The position numbers were made by a program, and so were the translations under genes. The notes under the pieces are model-generated. The model was given only the letters and a program-made list of their open reading frames with translations. It made no database searches and was not told the origin of the DNA. From the NCBI GenBank assembly GCA_964653555.1, contig CAZZFT010000100.1:1-18141 (forward strand): a DNA stretch of 18,141 nt, given 5' to 3'. Positions 1-7,035 of this stretch are shown here, piece by piece; the first letter of the stretch is position 1, and each line of letters begins with the position of its first letter. Source of the stretch: JAHEJV01 sp964653555. Lineage in GTDB: Bacteria; Myxococcota_A; UBA9160; SMWR01.

Positions 1-1872
1 CTCGCGCGACCCGATCGAGCCCGAGACGATCAACCGCTCCATCGCACGCGTCATTCCCACGTAGCAGAGGCGGCGCTCCTCCTCGAGGCCCGACTCGTCG
101 CGCAGCGCCCCCGCGTGCGGGAAGATCCCCTCCTCCATCCCTACGAGGTAGACGATCGGATACTCGAGACCCTTCGCCGAGTGCACGGTCATCAGGGACA
201 CCCGGTCGCCCTGGCTGTCGTACTGGTCGACGTCGGACACGAGAGCCACCTGATCGAGGAAGAGCTCGAGCTCGCTGCGCTGGTCGTCGGGCACCTCGGC
301 GTTGACGCGGTGGAAGTCCTCGGCGGCGGCGATCAGCTCGCGCAGGTTCTCGAGCCGGCTCTCGGCCTCGAGCCCGCCCGCCCGCTCCCGGGCCGCCAGA
401 TAGCCCCAGCGAACGAGGGCGAAGGCCAGAGCACGGGCGGGCGCCGCGTCGGGCACCTCCTCTCCGAGCTCCTCGAGCAGGCGGAAGAAGCGGCGGATCT
501 TCACCGCGGCGCGCGCGCCCTCCTCGGTCTCGGCGTAGCGGCGCAGCCCCTCGAGCAGCGTCACCCCGTCGCGCGCAGCCAGCGCCTCGGCGCGCTCGAG
601 GCTGGTCTTGCCGATGCCCCGGGTCGGCTTGTTGACGATCCGCCGCAGCGCGGCGGCGTCGGCCGGGTTCAGCACCAGGCGCAGGTAGGCGAGGGCGTCC
701 TTCACCTCGGCGCGGTCGTAGAAGCGCACGCCTCCCACCACGACGTAGGGCACGTCGTACTTCAGCAGCTCTTCCTCGAACACGCGCGACTGTGCGTTGG
801 TGCGGTAGAAGATCGCGCACTCGCGGTGGAGGCGGTCGTCCTCGCGCACGAGCGAGAGGATCTCGCGCACCACCACCTGCGCCTCCTCGCGGTCGTCGCC
901 GGCTTCGAAGAGGCGGATCGCCTCGCCGCCCTCGCGCTCGGTGAAGAGCTCCTTGCGCCGACGGGCCACGTTGTTCGTCACCACGCCCGTCGCCCCGGTG
1001 AGGATGGGCTGGGTCGAGCGGTAGTTGCGTTCCAGCTTCACCACCACCGCGCCCGGATGGTCGCGCTCGAACTCGAGGATGTTCGCGATGTCGGCGCCGC
1101 GCCACGCGTAGATCGACTGGTCCGGATCACCCACGACGCACAGGTTGCCGTGCTCCGAGGTGAGCTGCTGAACCAGGCGGTACTGGACGCGGTTGGTGTC
1201 CTGGTACTCGTCCACCAGAACGTACTGCCAGCGCCGCCGGTAGTGGGCCAACACCTCGGGAAAGCGGTCGAAGAGGTCGACCGTCTTCAGCAGCAGGTCG
1301 CCGAAGTCGAGGGCAGAGGCGTCGGCCAACAGACGCTGGTAGGTGGCGTAGAGCTCGGCGGCCTGCTCCGCTTCCAGGTCTAGGGCGGACCGTGCCGCCT
1401 CCGCGGGATCGGCTCCGGCGTTCTTCCACTGGTCGATGCGCCAGCGCAGCCGGCGCGGGTCGACCCGCTTCGGATCGAGGCCGTGTCGCGCCAGCGCCTG
1501 CTTCACCAGCGCGAGGCTGTCCGCCTCGTCGTAGATGGCGAAGCCGCGCGAGACGCCGAGGTGTCCGACGTCGCGCCGCAGGATGCGCACGCACAGCGAG
1601 TGGAAGGTCGAGAGCCAGACTCCTGCGGCATCGCTGCCGAGCAGCTTCTCGACGCGCTCGCGCATCTCGCCGGCGGCCTTGTTGGTGAAGGTGACGGCGA
1701 GGATTCCCTCGGCCGCGATCCCGCACACCCCGATCAGGTAGGCGATGCGCTGGGTCAACACGCGCGTCTTGCCGCTGCCGGCCCCCGCGAGCACCAGGAG
1801 CGGTCCTTCGGTGGTGACGACAGCTTCGCGTTGCTCGGGGTTCAGACCCTCGAGGACCGTTTCAGCGAGCAA
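1..1872 (-). CDS. pcrA: PcrA/UvrD-family ATP-dependent DNA helicase (C-terminus off window)
   Basis: SF1A 3'-5' DNA helicase acting in nucleotide-excision and mismatch repair and in clearing replication blocks. All signature motifs can be read in one unbroken frame: Q-motif LNPEQREAV (10-18), Walker A GAGSGKT (30-36), motif Ia TFTNKAA (61-67), Walker B DEYQDTN (221-227), motif III DPDQSIYAWRGADI (from 249), motif IV ERNYRST, motif V VHSAKGLE (about 560) and motif VI CYVGMTRAME just before the window edge. The DEYQDTN and SIYxWRGADI forms look more like PcrA than E. coli UvrD. The window holds 624 codons without a stop; the family usually has about 720-750 residues, so the C-terminal tail lies outside. 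The start is taken as TTG at 1872, with a GGAGAAGG-like ribosome site about 8 bases upstream; no ATG lies close to the Q-motif. It is divergent from the ATP-grasp gene. Confidence 0.93.
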   Translation of the reverse strand, partial: MLAETVLEGLNPEQREAVVTTEGPLLVLAGAGSGKTRVLTQRIAYLIGVCGIAAEGILAVTFTNKAAGEMRERVEKLLGSDAAGVWLSTFHSLCVRILRRDVGHLGVSRGFAIYDEADSLALVKQALARHGLDPKRVDPRRLRWRIDQWKNAGADPAEAARSALDLEAEQAAELYATYQRLLADASALDFGDLLLKTVDLFDRFPEVLAHYRRRWQYVLVDEYQDTNRVQYRLVQQLTSEHGNLCVVGDPDQSIYAWRGADIANILEFERDHPGAVVVKLERNYRSTQPILTGATGVVTNNVARRRKELFTEREGGEAIRLFEAGDDREEAQVVVREILSLVREDDRLHRECAIFYRTNAQSRVFEEELLKYDVPYVVVGGVRFYDRAEVKDALAYLRLVLNPADAAALRRIVNKPTRGIGKTSLERAEALAARDGVTLLEGLRRYAETEEGARAAVKIRRFFRLLEELGEEVPDAAPARALAFALVRWGYLAARERAGGLEAESRLENLRELIAAAEDFHRVNAEVPDDQRSELELFLDQVALVSDVDQYDSQGDRVSLMTVHSAKGLEYPIVYLVGMEEGIFPHAGALRDESGLEEERRLCYVGMTRAMERLIVSGSIGSRE

Positions 1873-1949
1873 GTGAGGGGTCCTTCTCCGTCGGAGGAGG
1901 CCGGGGGAGGGGGAGGCGCAGGGTACCCGCTCGCGGGTCCGGACTCAAC

Positions 1950-1974
1950 GCGCGCGGCCGTGTCGGCCGCGCGC
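1950..1974. repeat. Perfect 11-bp inverted repeat with 3-nt loop in the uvrD/ATP-grasp divergent intergenic region
   Basis: GCGCGCGGCCG (1950-1960), loop TGT, CGGCCGCGCGC (1964-1974). The arms are exactly complementary and entirely G/C. It sits between two divergent start codons (1872 and 2045), so a role as a terminator for either flanking gene is unlikely and no T-run follows. A 5'-UTR hairpin or an operator are the plausible readings. A weaker ACCCG-CTCG-CGGGT hairpin lies next to it (1925-1938). The rest of 1873-2044 shows nothing recognisable. Confidence 0.5.
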
Positions 1975-2044
1975 AACCCGCCGGTCAACCCGCGCGAGCG
2001 CGCTGCCGATATCGCCACCAGGGCCCGGAGGCACGACGACCGCG

Positions 2045-3265
2045 ATGGACGCGAACGAGGCGGCGGGAAGAGGACGCACCGTCCTGATGCTGGGCGGGGG
2101 GCGCAATCAGTGGGCCGGACTCGCCGCGGCCCGCCGGCTCGGCCTGCGCATCGTTCTAGCCGACAACGTGGAGCACCCGTACGCCGCGCGTCTGGCCGAC
2201 GCGATCCACGTCCTCGACCTCGGCGACGCCGCGGAGTGCCTGCGGATCGCCCGCGAGGCCGCCGTCGACGGCGTGTTCTCGATGGCCGCGGACTATCCGG
2301 TGCCCACCTGGGCCGCGCTGTGCGATGCCCTCGGTCTTCCGGGGATCACGCCGGCCGCGGCCCACCTGGCGACCGACAAGGCGGCGATGCGCGGAGCCCT
2401 CGCTGCCGCCGGCGTGCCGGTGCCGCGCTGGACCCCGGTGTCCGAGCCGTCCCGGCTGACGGGCGCGGCGGCCGGGCACTCCGGGGCGATCGTGGTCAAG
2501 CCCGCGCGCAGCAGCGGCAGCCGCGGCGTGACCCGCGTCGACGCAGGCGACCGCCGCGCCCTCGAGCGCGCCTACGCGCGCGCCAGGAGCGCGGGAGGCG
2601 CGGGAACCGTGCTGCTCGAGAAGTACGTGGAGGGCCCCGAGGTGTCGGTGGAGACCCTGACCTGCTGCGGCGAGACCCGGGTGATCGCCGTGACGGACAA
2701 GACCACCACCGGGGCTCCCTACTTCGTCGAGGTCGGGCACGCCCAGCCCTCGGCGCTGCCGGACCGCGTCCAGGACGACCTGCGCGCGGTGGCGGTCGCC
2801 GCCGTGGCGGCACTCGGGATCGACACGGGCCCGTGTCACGTGGAGATTCGCATCGGACCCGGCGGCCCTGCGGTGATCGAGCTCGGCGCGCGGCTGGGCG
2901 GCGGCTTCATCGCCGCCGAGCTGGTCCCCCGCTCGACGGGAGTCGACCTGGTGGAGGCCTCGCTGCGCCTCGCGCTCGGCGAGACGGTCCAGCCGAAGCC
3001 CACCGCCCGCGGAGGCGCGGCGCTGCGCTTCCTCGAGCCCGAGCCCGGCGTCCTGCGCGCGATCACGGGGGTGGACGAGGCGCGCAAAGCCCCCGGCGTC
3101 GTCGACGTGCAGGTGTGGTGCGAGGTGGGACAACGGATCGCCGAGCTGACCGACGCGACCGCCCGGGTCGGCTACGTGCTCGCCGAGGCCGACGACGCGC
3201 CCACGGCGGCGCGGCTCGCCGCGAACGGCCGCGATCGGATCGGAATCGAGACCCGCCGTGCCTGA
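2045..3265 (+). CDS. ATP-grasp ligase (carbamoyl-phosphate-synthase/PurK/PylC-like fold)
   Basis: ATP-grasp enzymes activate a carboxylate as an acyl-phosphate and join it to an amine or other nucleophile. The 406-residue protein has the expected order. A Rossmann-like pre-ATP-grasp domain carries MLGGGRNQ (15-22) and a following ADNVEHPYA segment. A central ATP-grasp core follows: lysine in VVKPARSSGSRGV (150-162), the adenine-binding segment LLEKYVEGPEVSVE (190-203), and Mg-binding glutamates in CHVEIRI (267) and VIELGARLGGG (279). The C-terminal domain is about 100 residues. Substrates cannot be read from sequence. ATG 2045 follows GGAGG (2027-2031) at an unusually long 13-base spacing. 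The stop overlaps the next gene's ribosome site, so it is the first gene of a three-gene operon. Because the neighbours are envelope-sugar genes, amide-bond formation on an amino-sugar or on a small acid is a reasonable inference only. Confidence 0.88.
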   Translation: MDANEAAGRGRTVLMLGGGRNQWAGLAAARRLGLRIVLADNVEHPYAARLADAIHVLDLGDAAECLRIAREAAVDGVFSMAADYPVPTWAALCDALGLPGITPAAAHLATDKAAMRGALAAAGVPVPRWTPVSEPSRLTGAAAGHSGAIVVKPARSSGSRGVTRVDAGDRRALERAYARARSAGGAGTVLLEKYVEGPEVSVETLTCCGETRVIAVTDKTTTGAPYFVEVGHAQPSALPDRVQDDLRAVAVAAVAALGIDTGPCHVEIRIGPGGPAVIELGARLGGGFIAAELVPRSTGVDLVEASLRLALGETVQPKPTARGGAALRFLEPEPGVLRAITGVDEARKAPGVVDVQVWCEVGQRIAELTDATARVGYVLAEADDAPTAARLAANGRDRIGIETRRA

Positions 3266-3275
3266 GGAAGCGTCG

Positions 3276-4082
3276 ATGAGGGCGCCCGCGATCCGCTTCG
3301 ATTCGCTGGTCCACGCGAGCGCCGACGGCAGCTGGCAGCAGCGGCCGGCGCCTCACGCCAGCGAGGCGCGCCTGCTGCGCGAGCTCGACATCGCCGGCGC
3401 CGACCGCGCCTGCCTGGTGGCGATCGCCGACGTGGTCGCGAACGAGGTCGTCGCCGCGATCCATCGCCGTCATCCGGATCGCTTCGTGCCGATCGCCTCC
3501 ACCCATCCCTGTCGGGCGACGGGCGCGAAAGCGGTGCTGCGAGCCGTCGCCGAGATCGCCGACGCGGGCTTCGCCGGCCTGAAGCTGCACCCGCGGCTCG
3601 GCGGCTACGACCCCCTGGACGAGCGCTGCCTGGCCGCAATCGAGGCCGCGGGCGATCGCGGACTGCCGGTGTTCCTCGACACGCTGTTCCGCCAGCCCGG
3701 TCGCGCGACGCGCGCGGCGGCCGACGTCGTGGACGCCATCGTCAACGCCTGCCCGGGAACGCGGATCGTCCTGCTGCACGGGGGAGGCTCCTCGGTGCTC
3801 GATCTCTTCGAGCTGGTGCGCATGCACGCCTCGCTGCTGCTCGACGTCTCCTTCACCCTGCTGCGCTACGAGGGCAGCTCGGTCGATCTCGACCTCGCGT
3901 TCCTGTGCCGCGGCCTCGATCAGCGCTTGGTCGCCGGCTCGGACTTCCCCGATTACACGCCCTCGCAGGCCTTCGCGAAGCTCGAGCGCCTGACCGCCGA
4001 TCTCCCCGAGGCGAAGCGGGAGCGCATCTTCGGCGGCAACCTCGAGGCCCTGTTCGCGGACTGGAAGGGGATGGCGCGATGA
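3276..4082 (+). CDS. Amidohydrolase-2 family TIM-barrel protein with altered metal site
   Basis: A 268-residue protein of the Amidohydro_2 type (ACMSD-like decarboxylases and hydrolases). Family landmarks in order are FDSLVHA (8-14), GLKLHPRLGGYDP (101-113), PVFLDTLF (131-138), IVLLHGGGS (164-172) and AGSDFPDYTP (220-229). The first histidine of the usual HxH pair is Leu11 (H13 is kept) and the usual strand-5 histidine (PVxxHxG) is Asp135, so two canonical ligands are replaced. H168 and D223 remain. ATG 3276 is preferred over the in-frame GTG 3258 because GAGGAAG (3264-3270) lies 5 bases before it. It follows the ATP-grasp stop by ten bases, and the methyltransferase starts 13 bases after its own stop, which indicates translational linkage. 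It could be a hydrolase or decarboxylase with a changed metal centre, or a non-metal enzyme; the substrate is unknown. Confidence 0.82.
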   Translation: MRAPAIRFDSLVHASADGSWQQRPAPHASEARLLRELDIAGADRACLVAIADVVANEVVAAIHRRHPDRFVPIASTHPCRATGAKAVLRAVAEIADAGFAGLKLHPRLGGYDPLDERCLAAIEAAGDRGLPVFLDTLFRQPGRATRAAADVVDAIVNACPGTRIVLLHGGGSSVLDLFELVRMHASLLLDVSFTLLRYEGSSVDLDLAFLCRGLDQRLVAGSDFPDYTPSQAFAKLERLTADLPEAKRERIFGGNLEALFADWKGMAR

Positions 4083-4095
4083 GGGGGAACGCGCG

Positions 4096-4749
4096 ATGAA
4101 CCCGAGCGATCGCGCGGCCTACGCGGCCCGGTACCGGGAGCGGCTCGCCCGCTACGGCCACGATCCTCGCACGCTCGGCTGGATGAACGGACGCCAGGCG
4201 CTGCGCTTCGACTCCCTGCTCTCCGCCTGTCCGCTCGAAGCCGTGGGCGCGATCCTCGACGTGGGCTGCGGCTTCGGCGATCTGTCCGCCCACCTGCGCG
4301 CCCGGGGCTGGCGGGGACGCTACACGGGCATCGACTTCATCCCCGACCTGATCGAGGTCGGGCGCAAGGCCCATCCCGACGCCGATCTGCGCGTGGCCGA
4401 CGTCGCCGACCTGGGGGGTGAAGAGTTCGACCTCGTCCTCGCGTCGGGGATCTTCAACGCTCCGCTCGTCCACGAGGACTCCTGGCAGCACCTGTCCGAG
4501 ACGCTCGCCGCGATGTTCCAACGCTGCCGTGTCGCGGCGGCGAGCGACTTCCTCTCCTCCTACGTGGACTACCGGGACCCCGGCATCCTCTACACGTCAC
4601 CGGAGCGGGTCTTCTCCCTGGCGAAGTCGCTGACGCGGCGCGTGCGGCTCCTGCACGACTACCTGCCCTTCGAGTTCGCCGTGGCGCTCTACCGGGACGA
4701 CACGGTGAGACCCGGCGCCCGGTTCCGCGCGATCACGGGGCCGGAGTAA
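4096..4749 (+). CDS. Class I SAM-dependent methyltransferase
   Basis: A 217-residue Rossmann-fold methyltransferase. Motif I is ILDVGCGFGDLSAHL (53-67), the acidic end of beta-2 is GIDFIPDLI (79-86, Asp80 expected to bind the SAM ribose), and VADVADL followed by FDLVLASGIFN (111-121) gives motifs II and III. The N-terminal 40 residues are charged, with the segment GWMNGRQALRF typical of stand-alone methyltransferases found among envelope and specialised-metabolism genes. The methyl acceptor cannot be deduced. A purine-rich GAGGGGGAA (4081-4089) provides the ribosome site for ATG 4096, 13 bases after the amidohydrolase stop. The last 61 bases overlap, tail to tail, the end of the glycosyltransferase on the other strand. 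Confidence 0.85.
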   Translation: MNPSDRAAYAARYRERLARYGHDPRTLGWMNGRQALRFDSLLSACPLEAVGAILDVGCGFGDLSAHLRARGWRGRYTGIDFIPDLIEVGRKAHPDADLRVADVADLGGEEFDLVLASGIFNAPLVHEDSWQHLSETLAAMFQRCRVAAASDFLSSYVDYRDPGILYTSPERVFSLAKSLTRRVRLLHDYLPFEFAVALYRDDTVRPGARFRAITGPE

Positions 4750-5693
4750 CCGGCGGCCCGGCCGCTCGCCTCATCGAAGGTCGCGGCGTCGACGACGTAG
4801 AGGGGACGCTGTTTCGTCTGGTCGAAGATGCGTCCGATGTAGATTCCGATCAGACCCAGGTTCATGATGATCAGGCCGCCGAGCAGGTAGAGGGAGACGA
4901 TCACGCTCGTCCATCCCTCGACGGTGATCCCGTAGACGAGCTTCAGGTAGACGTAGCGGCCGGCCATCGTCAGCGAGATCAGGAAGATCGCGAAGCCCAG
5001 CCGCACGGAGAGCACGAGCGGCTTGTTCGAGAAGGCGATCATCGCGTTCGAGGCCAGAGCGGCGCGGCGCAGCAGGGTGTAGGTCGACTCGCCGGCATGG
5101 CGAGGAGCGTGCTCGACCTCGACGGTCGCCGTCGGAAAGCCCAGCCACTGGATCATTCCCCCGAAGAACCGCTGCTGCTCTCCCATGCGCCGGAAGGCCT
5201 GCACGACCTTCCGCGACAGGATGCGGAAGGACCCGATGGCGGGGTCGCTGCGCGTGCCGGCGAGCCAGTCGAAGGCCCGGTAGAACCACCGGGAGCTGAT
5301 CCGGTCGCGCGCCGGGTGCCGGCGCGACAGCCGGCGCGCGAGCACGACGTCGAAGCCCTCGGCGGCCTTCGCGTACAGCCTGTGGATCTGCTCGGGCGGG
5401 TCCTGGAGATCGCAGTCGAGGATCACGACCCAGTCGCCGTTGGCGAGGTCGAGCCCCGCGGTCAGGGCGTGGTGCTGGCCGAAGTTCCGGCACAGTCGCA
5501 GCCCGCGGATGCGCGGATCGGCCGCGGCCTCCCGGACGATCGCATCCCAGGAGCCGTCGCCGCTGCCATCGTCGACGTAGATGACCTCGAAGTCCTCGGA
5601 GATCTCCCCCAGCGAAGCGACCAGTCGCCGCGTCAGCTCGCCGACGCACGCCTCGGCGCGGTAGACGGGAACGACGGCGGAGAGATGGGGCAC
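4689..5693 (-). CDS. Family 2 glycosyltransferase, polyprenyl-phosphate type (ArnC/GtrB/YkoT-like)
   Basis: A membrane GT2 enzyme expected to move a sugar from a nucleotide donor to undecaprenyl phosphate on the cytoplasmic face. The 334 residues show SAVVPVYRAE (5-14), the nucleotide-binding YVDDGSGDGS (39-48), the DxD segment DCDLQDPPE (93-101), GSFRILSRKV (154-163) and the GESTYTLLRR motif (201-210). Two C-terminal membrane spans follow, about 226-250 and 262-286, as in GtrB, ArnC and CsbB/YkoT. The start is GTG 5693, directly before the first beta strand; the open frame runs upstream to 5939 but those residues are arginine-rich and non-family-like. About 34 residues after RPLYVVD are extra and overlap the methyltransferase gene. 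Its head-to-head position with wecE suggests it serves the sugar made there. Sugar specificity is not visible. Confidence 0.9.
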   Translation of the reverse strand: MPHLSAVVPVYRAEACVGELTRRLVASLGEISEDFEVIYVDDGSGDGSWDAIVREAAADPRIRGLRLCRNFGQHHALTAGLDLANGDWVVILDCDLQDPPEQIHRLYAKAAEGFDVVLARRLSRRHPARDRISSRWFYRAFDWLAGTRSDPAIGSFRILSRKVVQAFRRMGEQQRFFGGMIQWLGFPTATVEVEHAPRHAGESTYTLLRRAALASNAMIAFSNKPLVLSVRLGFAIFLISLTMAGRYVYLKLVYGITVEGWTSVIVSLYLLGGLIIMNLGLIGIYIGRIFDQTKQRPLYVVDAATFDEASGRAAGYSGPVIARNRAPGLTVSSR

Positions 5694-5898
5694 GGGCGAG
5701 GGCTCTCGTCGGGGGGCGGTGGACGACCCCTGGATCGACCGCCCGGGCCCGCCCCGAGAGCCCGATCGCCGCGGCGCCCCAGTGGCGTGTTGAAACCACC
5801 CCTGTCCTCGGCGAGGGCGTCGTTCAGCCGGTCCGCGACCGCGCCGATGGAGGAAGCGCGCCTGGGCACTGGGGCCCCGCCGCCAGCGACGGTCTGGG
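5694..5898. promoter_or_regulatory. Divergent intergenic region between the glycosyltransferase and wecE
   Basis: These 205 bases must carry promoters for both divergent genes if each is transcribed separately. The only AT-rich island is TTGAAA (5790-5795), which resembles a -35 box on the plus strand, but no convincing -10 follows at normal spacing. No strong ribosome site precedes either start (GTG 5693, ATG 5899). The call rests on gene orientation, not on a clear motif. Confidence 0.3.
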
Positions 5899-7035
5899 AT
5901 GGATCGCATTCCCTTCAACAAGCCCTTCATCGTGGGCAAGGAGCTGCACTACGTGTCGCGGGCCGTCCTCGACGGCCAGCTCGCCGGCAACGGGGCCTTC
6001 ACGCGGCGCTGCGAGCGGTGGCTGGAGGAGCGGACCGGCGCACCGCGCGTGCTGCTGACCCACTCCTGCACCGCGGCGCTCGAGATGGCGGCGCTGCTCT
6101 TCGACGTGCGCGAGGGCGACGAGGTGATCGTGCCCTCCTTCACCTTCGTTTCGACCGCGAACGCCTTCGCCCTGCGCGGCGCGCGGCTGCGCTTCGTCGA
6201 CATCCGCGAGGACACGCTCAACCTCGACGAGGATCGGCTCGCCGAGGTCGTCGGCCCGGACACGAAGGTGATCGTGCCGGTGCACTACGCGGGCGTCGGC
6301 TGCGACATGCCGCGCATCCTGGCGATCGCGCGCCGCTGCGGCGCCCGGGTCGTGGAGGACGCCGCCCAGGCCGTGGACTCGACCTATCAGGGCCGTCATC
6401 TCGGAACCTTCGGCGAGCTCGGATGCTTCAGCTTCCACGAGACCAAGAACTTCATCTGCGGCGAGGGCGGCGCCCTGCTCGTGAACGACGAGCGCTTGCT
6501 CGAGCGCGCAGAGGTCCTGCGGGAGAAGGGCACCGACCGGGCGAAGTTCTTCCGCGGCGAGGTGGACAAGTACACCTGGGTCGACCTCGGGTCCTCCTAC
6601 GTTCCCTCCGAGCTCAACGCGGCCTTCCTTTTCGCCCAGCTCGAGGAGGCCGAGGCGATCACCTGCCGGCGCAACGCCATCTTCGCGCGCTACCGCGTGT
6701 CCCTCGCCCCGCTCGAAGAGGCCGGTCTGCTGCGTCTGCCCGGGCTTCCCGAGGGCGCCCGGGGCAACGGCCACATGTTCTACGTGATCGCGTCGTCCAG
6801 CGTCGAGCGCAACCGGATCCTCCACGCCCTCGACAAGATGGGAATCCACGCGGTCTTCCACTACGTGCCCCTGCACAGCTCGCCGATGGGCCGCAAGCTC
6901 GGCTATGCGCCCCAGGATCTCCCGGTCACCGAGGACCTGGCCGCGCGCCTGATCCGCCTGCCCTGCTACTACGAGCTCGGAGAGGACGAGCAGGACCGCG
7001 TGATCGACGCGCTCTTCGACGTCGTGGAGGGCTAG
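5899..7035 (+). CDS. wecE: dTDP-4-amino-4,6-dideoxygalactose transaminase (WecE/RffA-type, DegT/DnrJ/EryC1 family)
   Basis: A PLP-dependent aminotransferase that converts dTDP-4-keto-6-deoxy-D-glucose, with glutamate as donor, into dTDP-4-amino-4,6-dideoxy-D-galactose (Fuc4N). The 378 residues match WecE from memory almost end to end: IPFNKPFIVGKEL (4-16), NGAFTRRCERWLEER (31-45), PSFTFVSTANAFALRGA (79-95), PVHYAGV (127-133), VVEDAAQAV (151-159), the PLP lysine in SFHETKN (K183), REKGTDRAKFFRGEVDKYTW and AVFHYVPLH. WecE of E. coli has 376 residues. ATG 5899 starts where the family does. The stop overlaps the next start as TAGTG, so it is coupled to the YkoS-like gene. No rmlA/rmlB or other ECA genes are nearby, so the keto-sugar donor must come from elsewhere and the product probably enters another glycan. 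A related 4-amino-sugar product (such as Qui4N) is possible. Confidence 0.9.
   Translation: MDRIPFNKPFIVGKELHYVSRAVLDGQLAGNGAFTRRCERWLEERTGAPRVLLTHSCTAALEMAALLFDVREGDEVIVPSFTFVSTANAFALRGARLRFVDIREDTLNLDEDRLAEVVGPDTKVIVPVHYAGVGCDMPRILAIARRCGARVVEDAAQAVDSTYQGRHLGTFGELGCFSFHETKNFICGEGGALLVNDERLLERAEVLREKGTDRAKFFRGEVDKYTWVDLGSSYVPSELNAAFLFAQLEEAEAITCRRNAIFARYRVSLAPLEEAGLLRLPGLPEGARGNGHMFYVIASSSVERNRILHALDKMGIHAVFHYVPLHSSPMGRKLGYAPQDLPVTEDLAARLIRLPCYYELGEDEQDRVIDALFDVVEG

Noticed and set aside
5790..5795. TTGAAA as a -35 box of wecE
   Set aside because: No AT-containing -10 hexamer at 16-19 bases downstream, so it is mentioned only as the sole AT-rich island.
5097..7034. Very long open frame (1249 codons) on the plus strand running from inside the glycosyltransferase through wecE
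   Set aside because: Only the part after 7035 is hydrophobic and family-like. The upstream part is antisense or out-of-frame to GT2 and WecE and is Arg/Gly/Pro-rich, as expected in GC-rich DNA.
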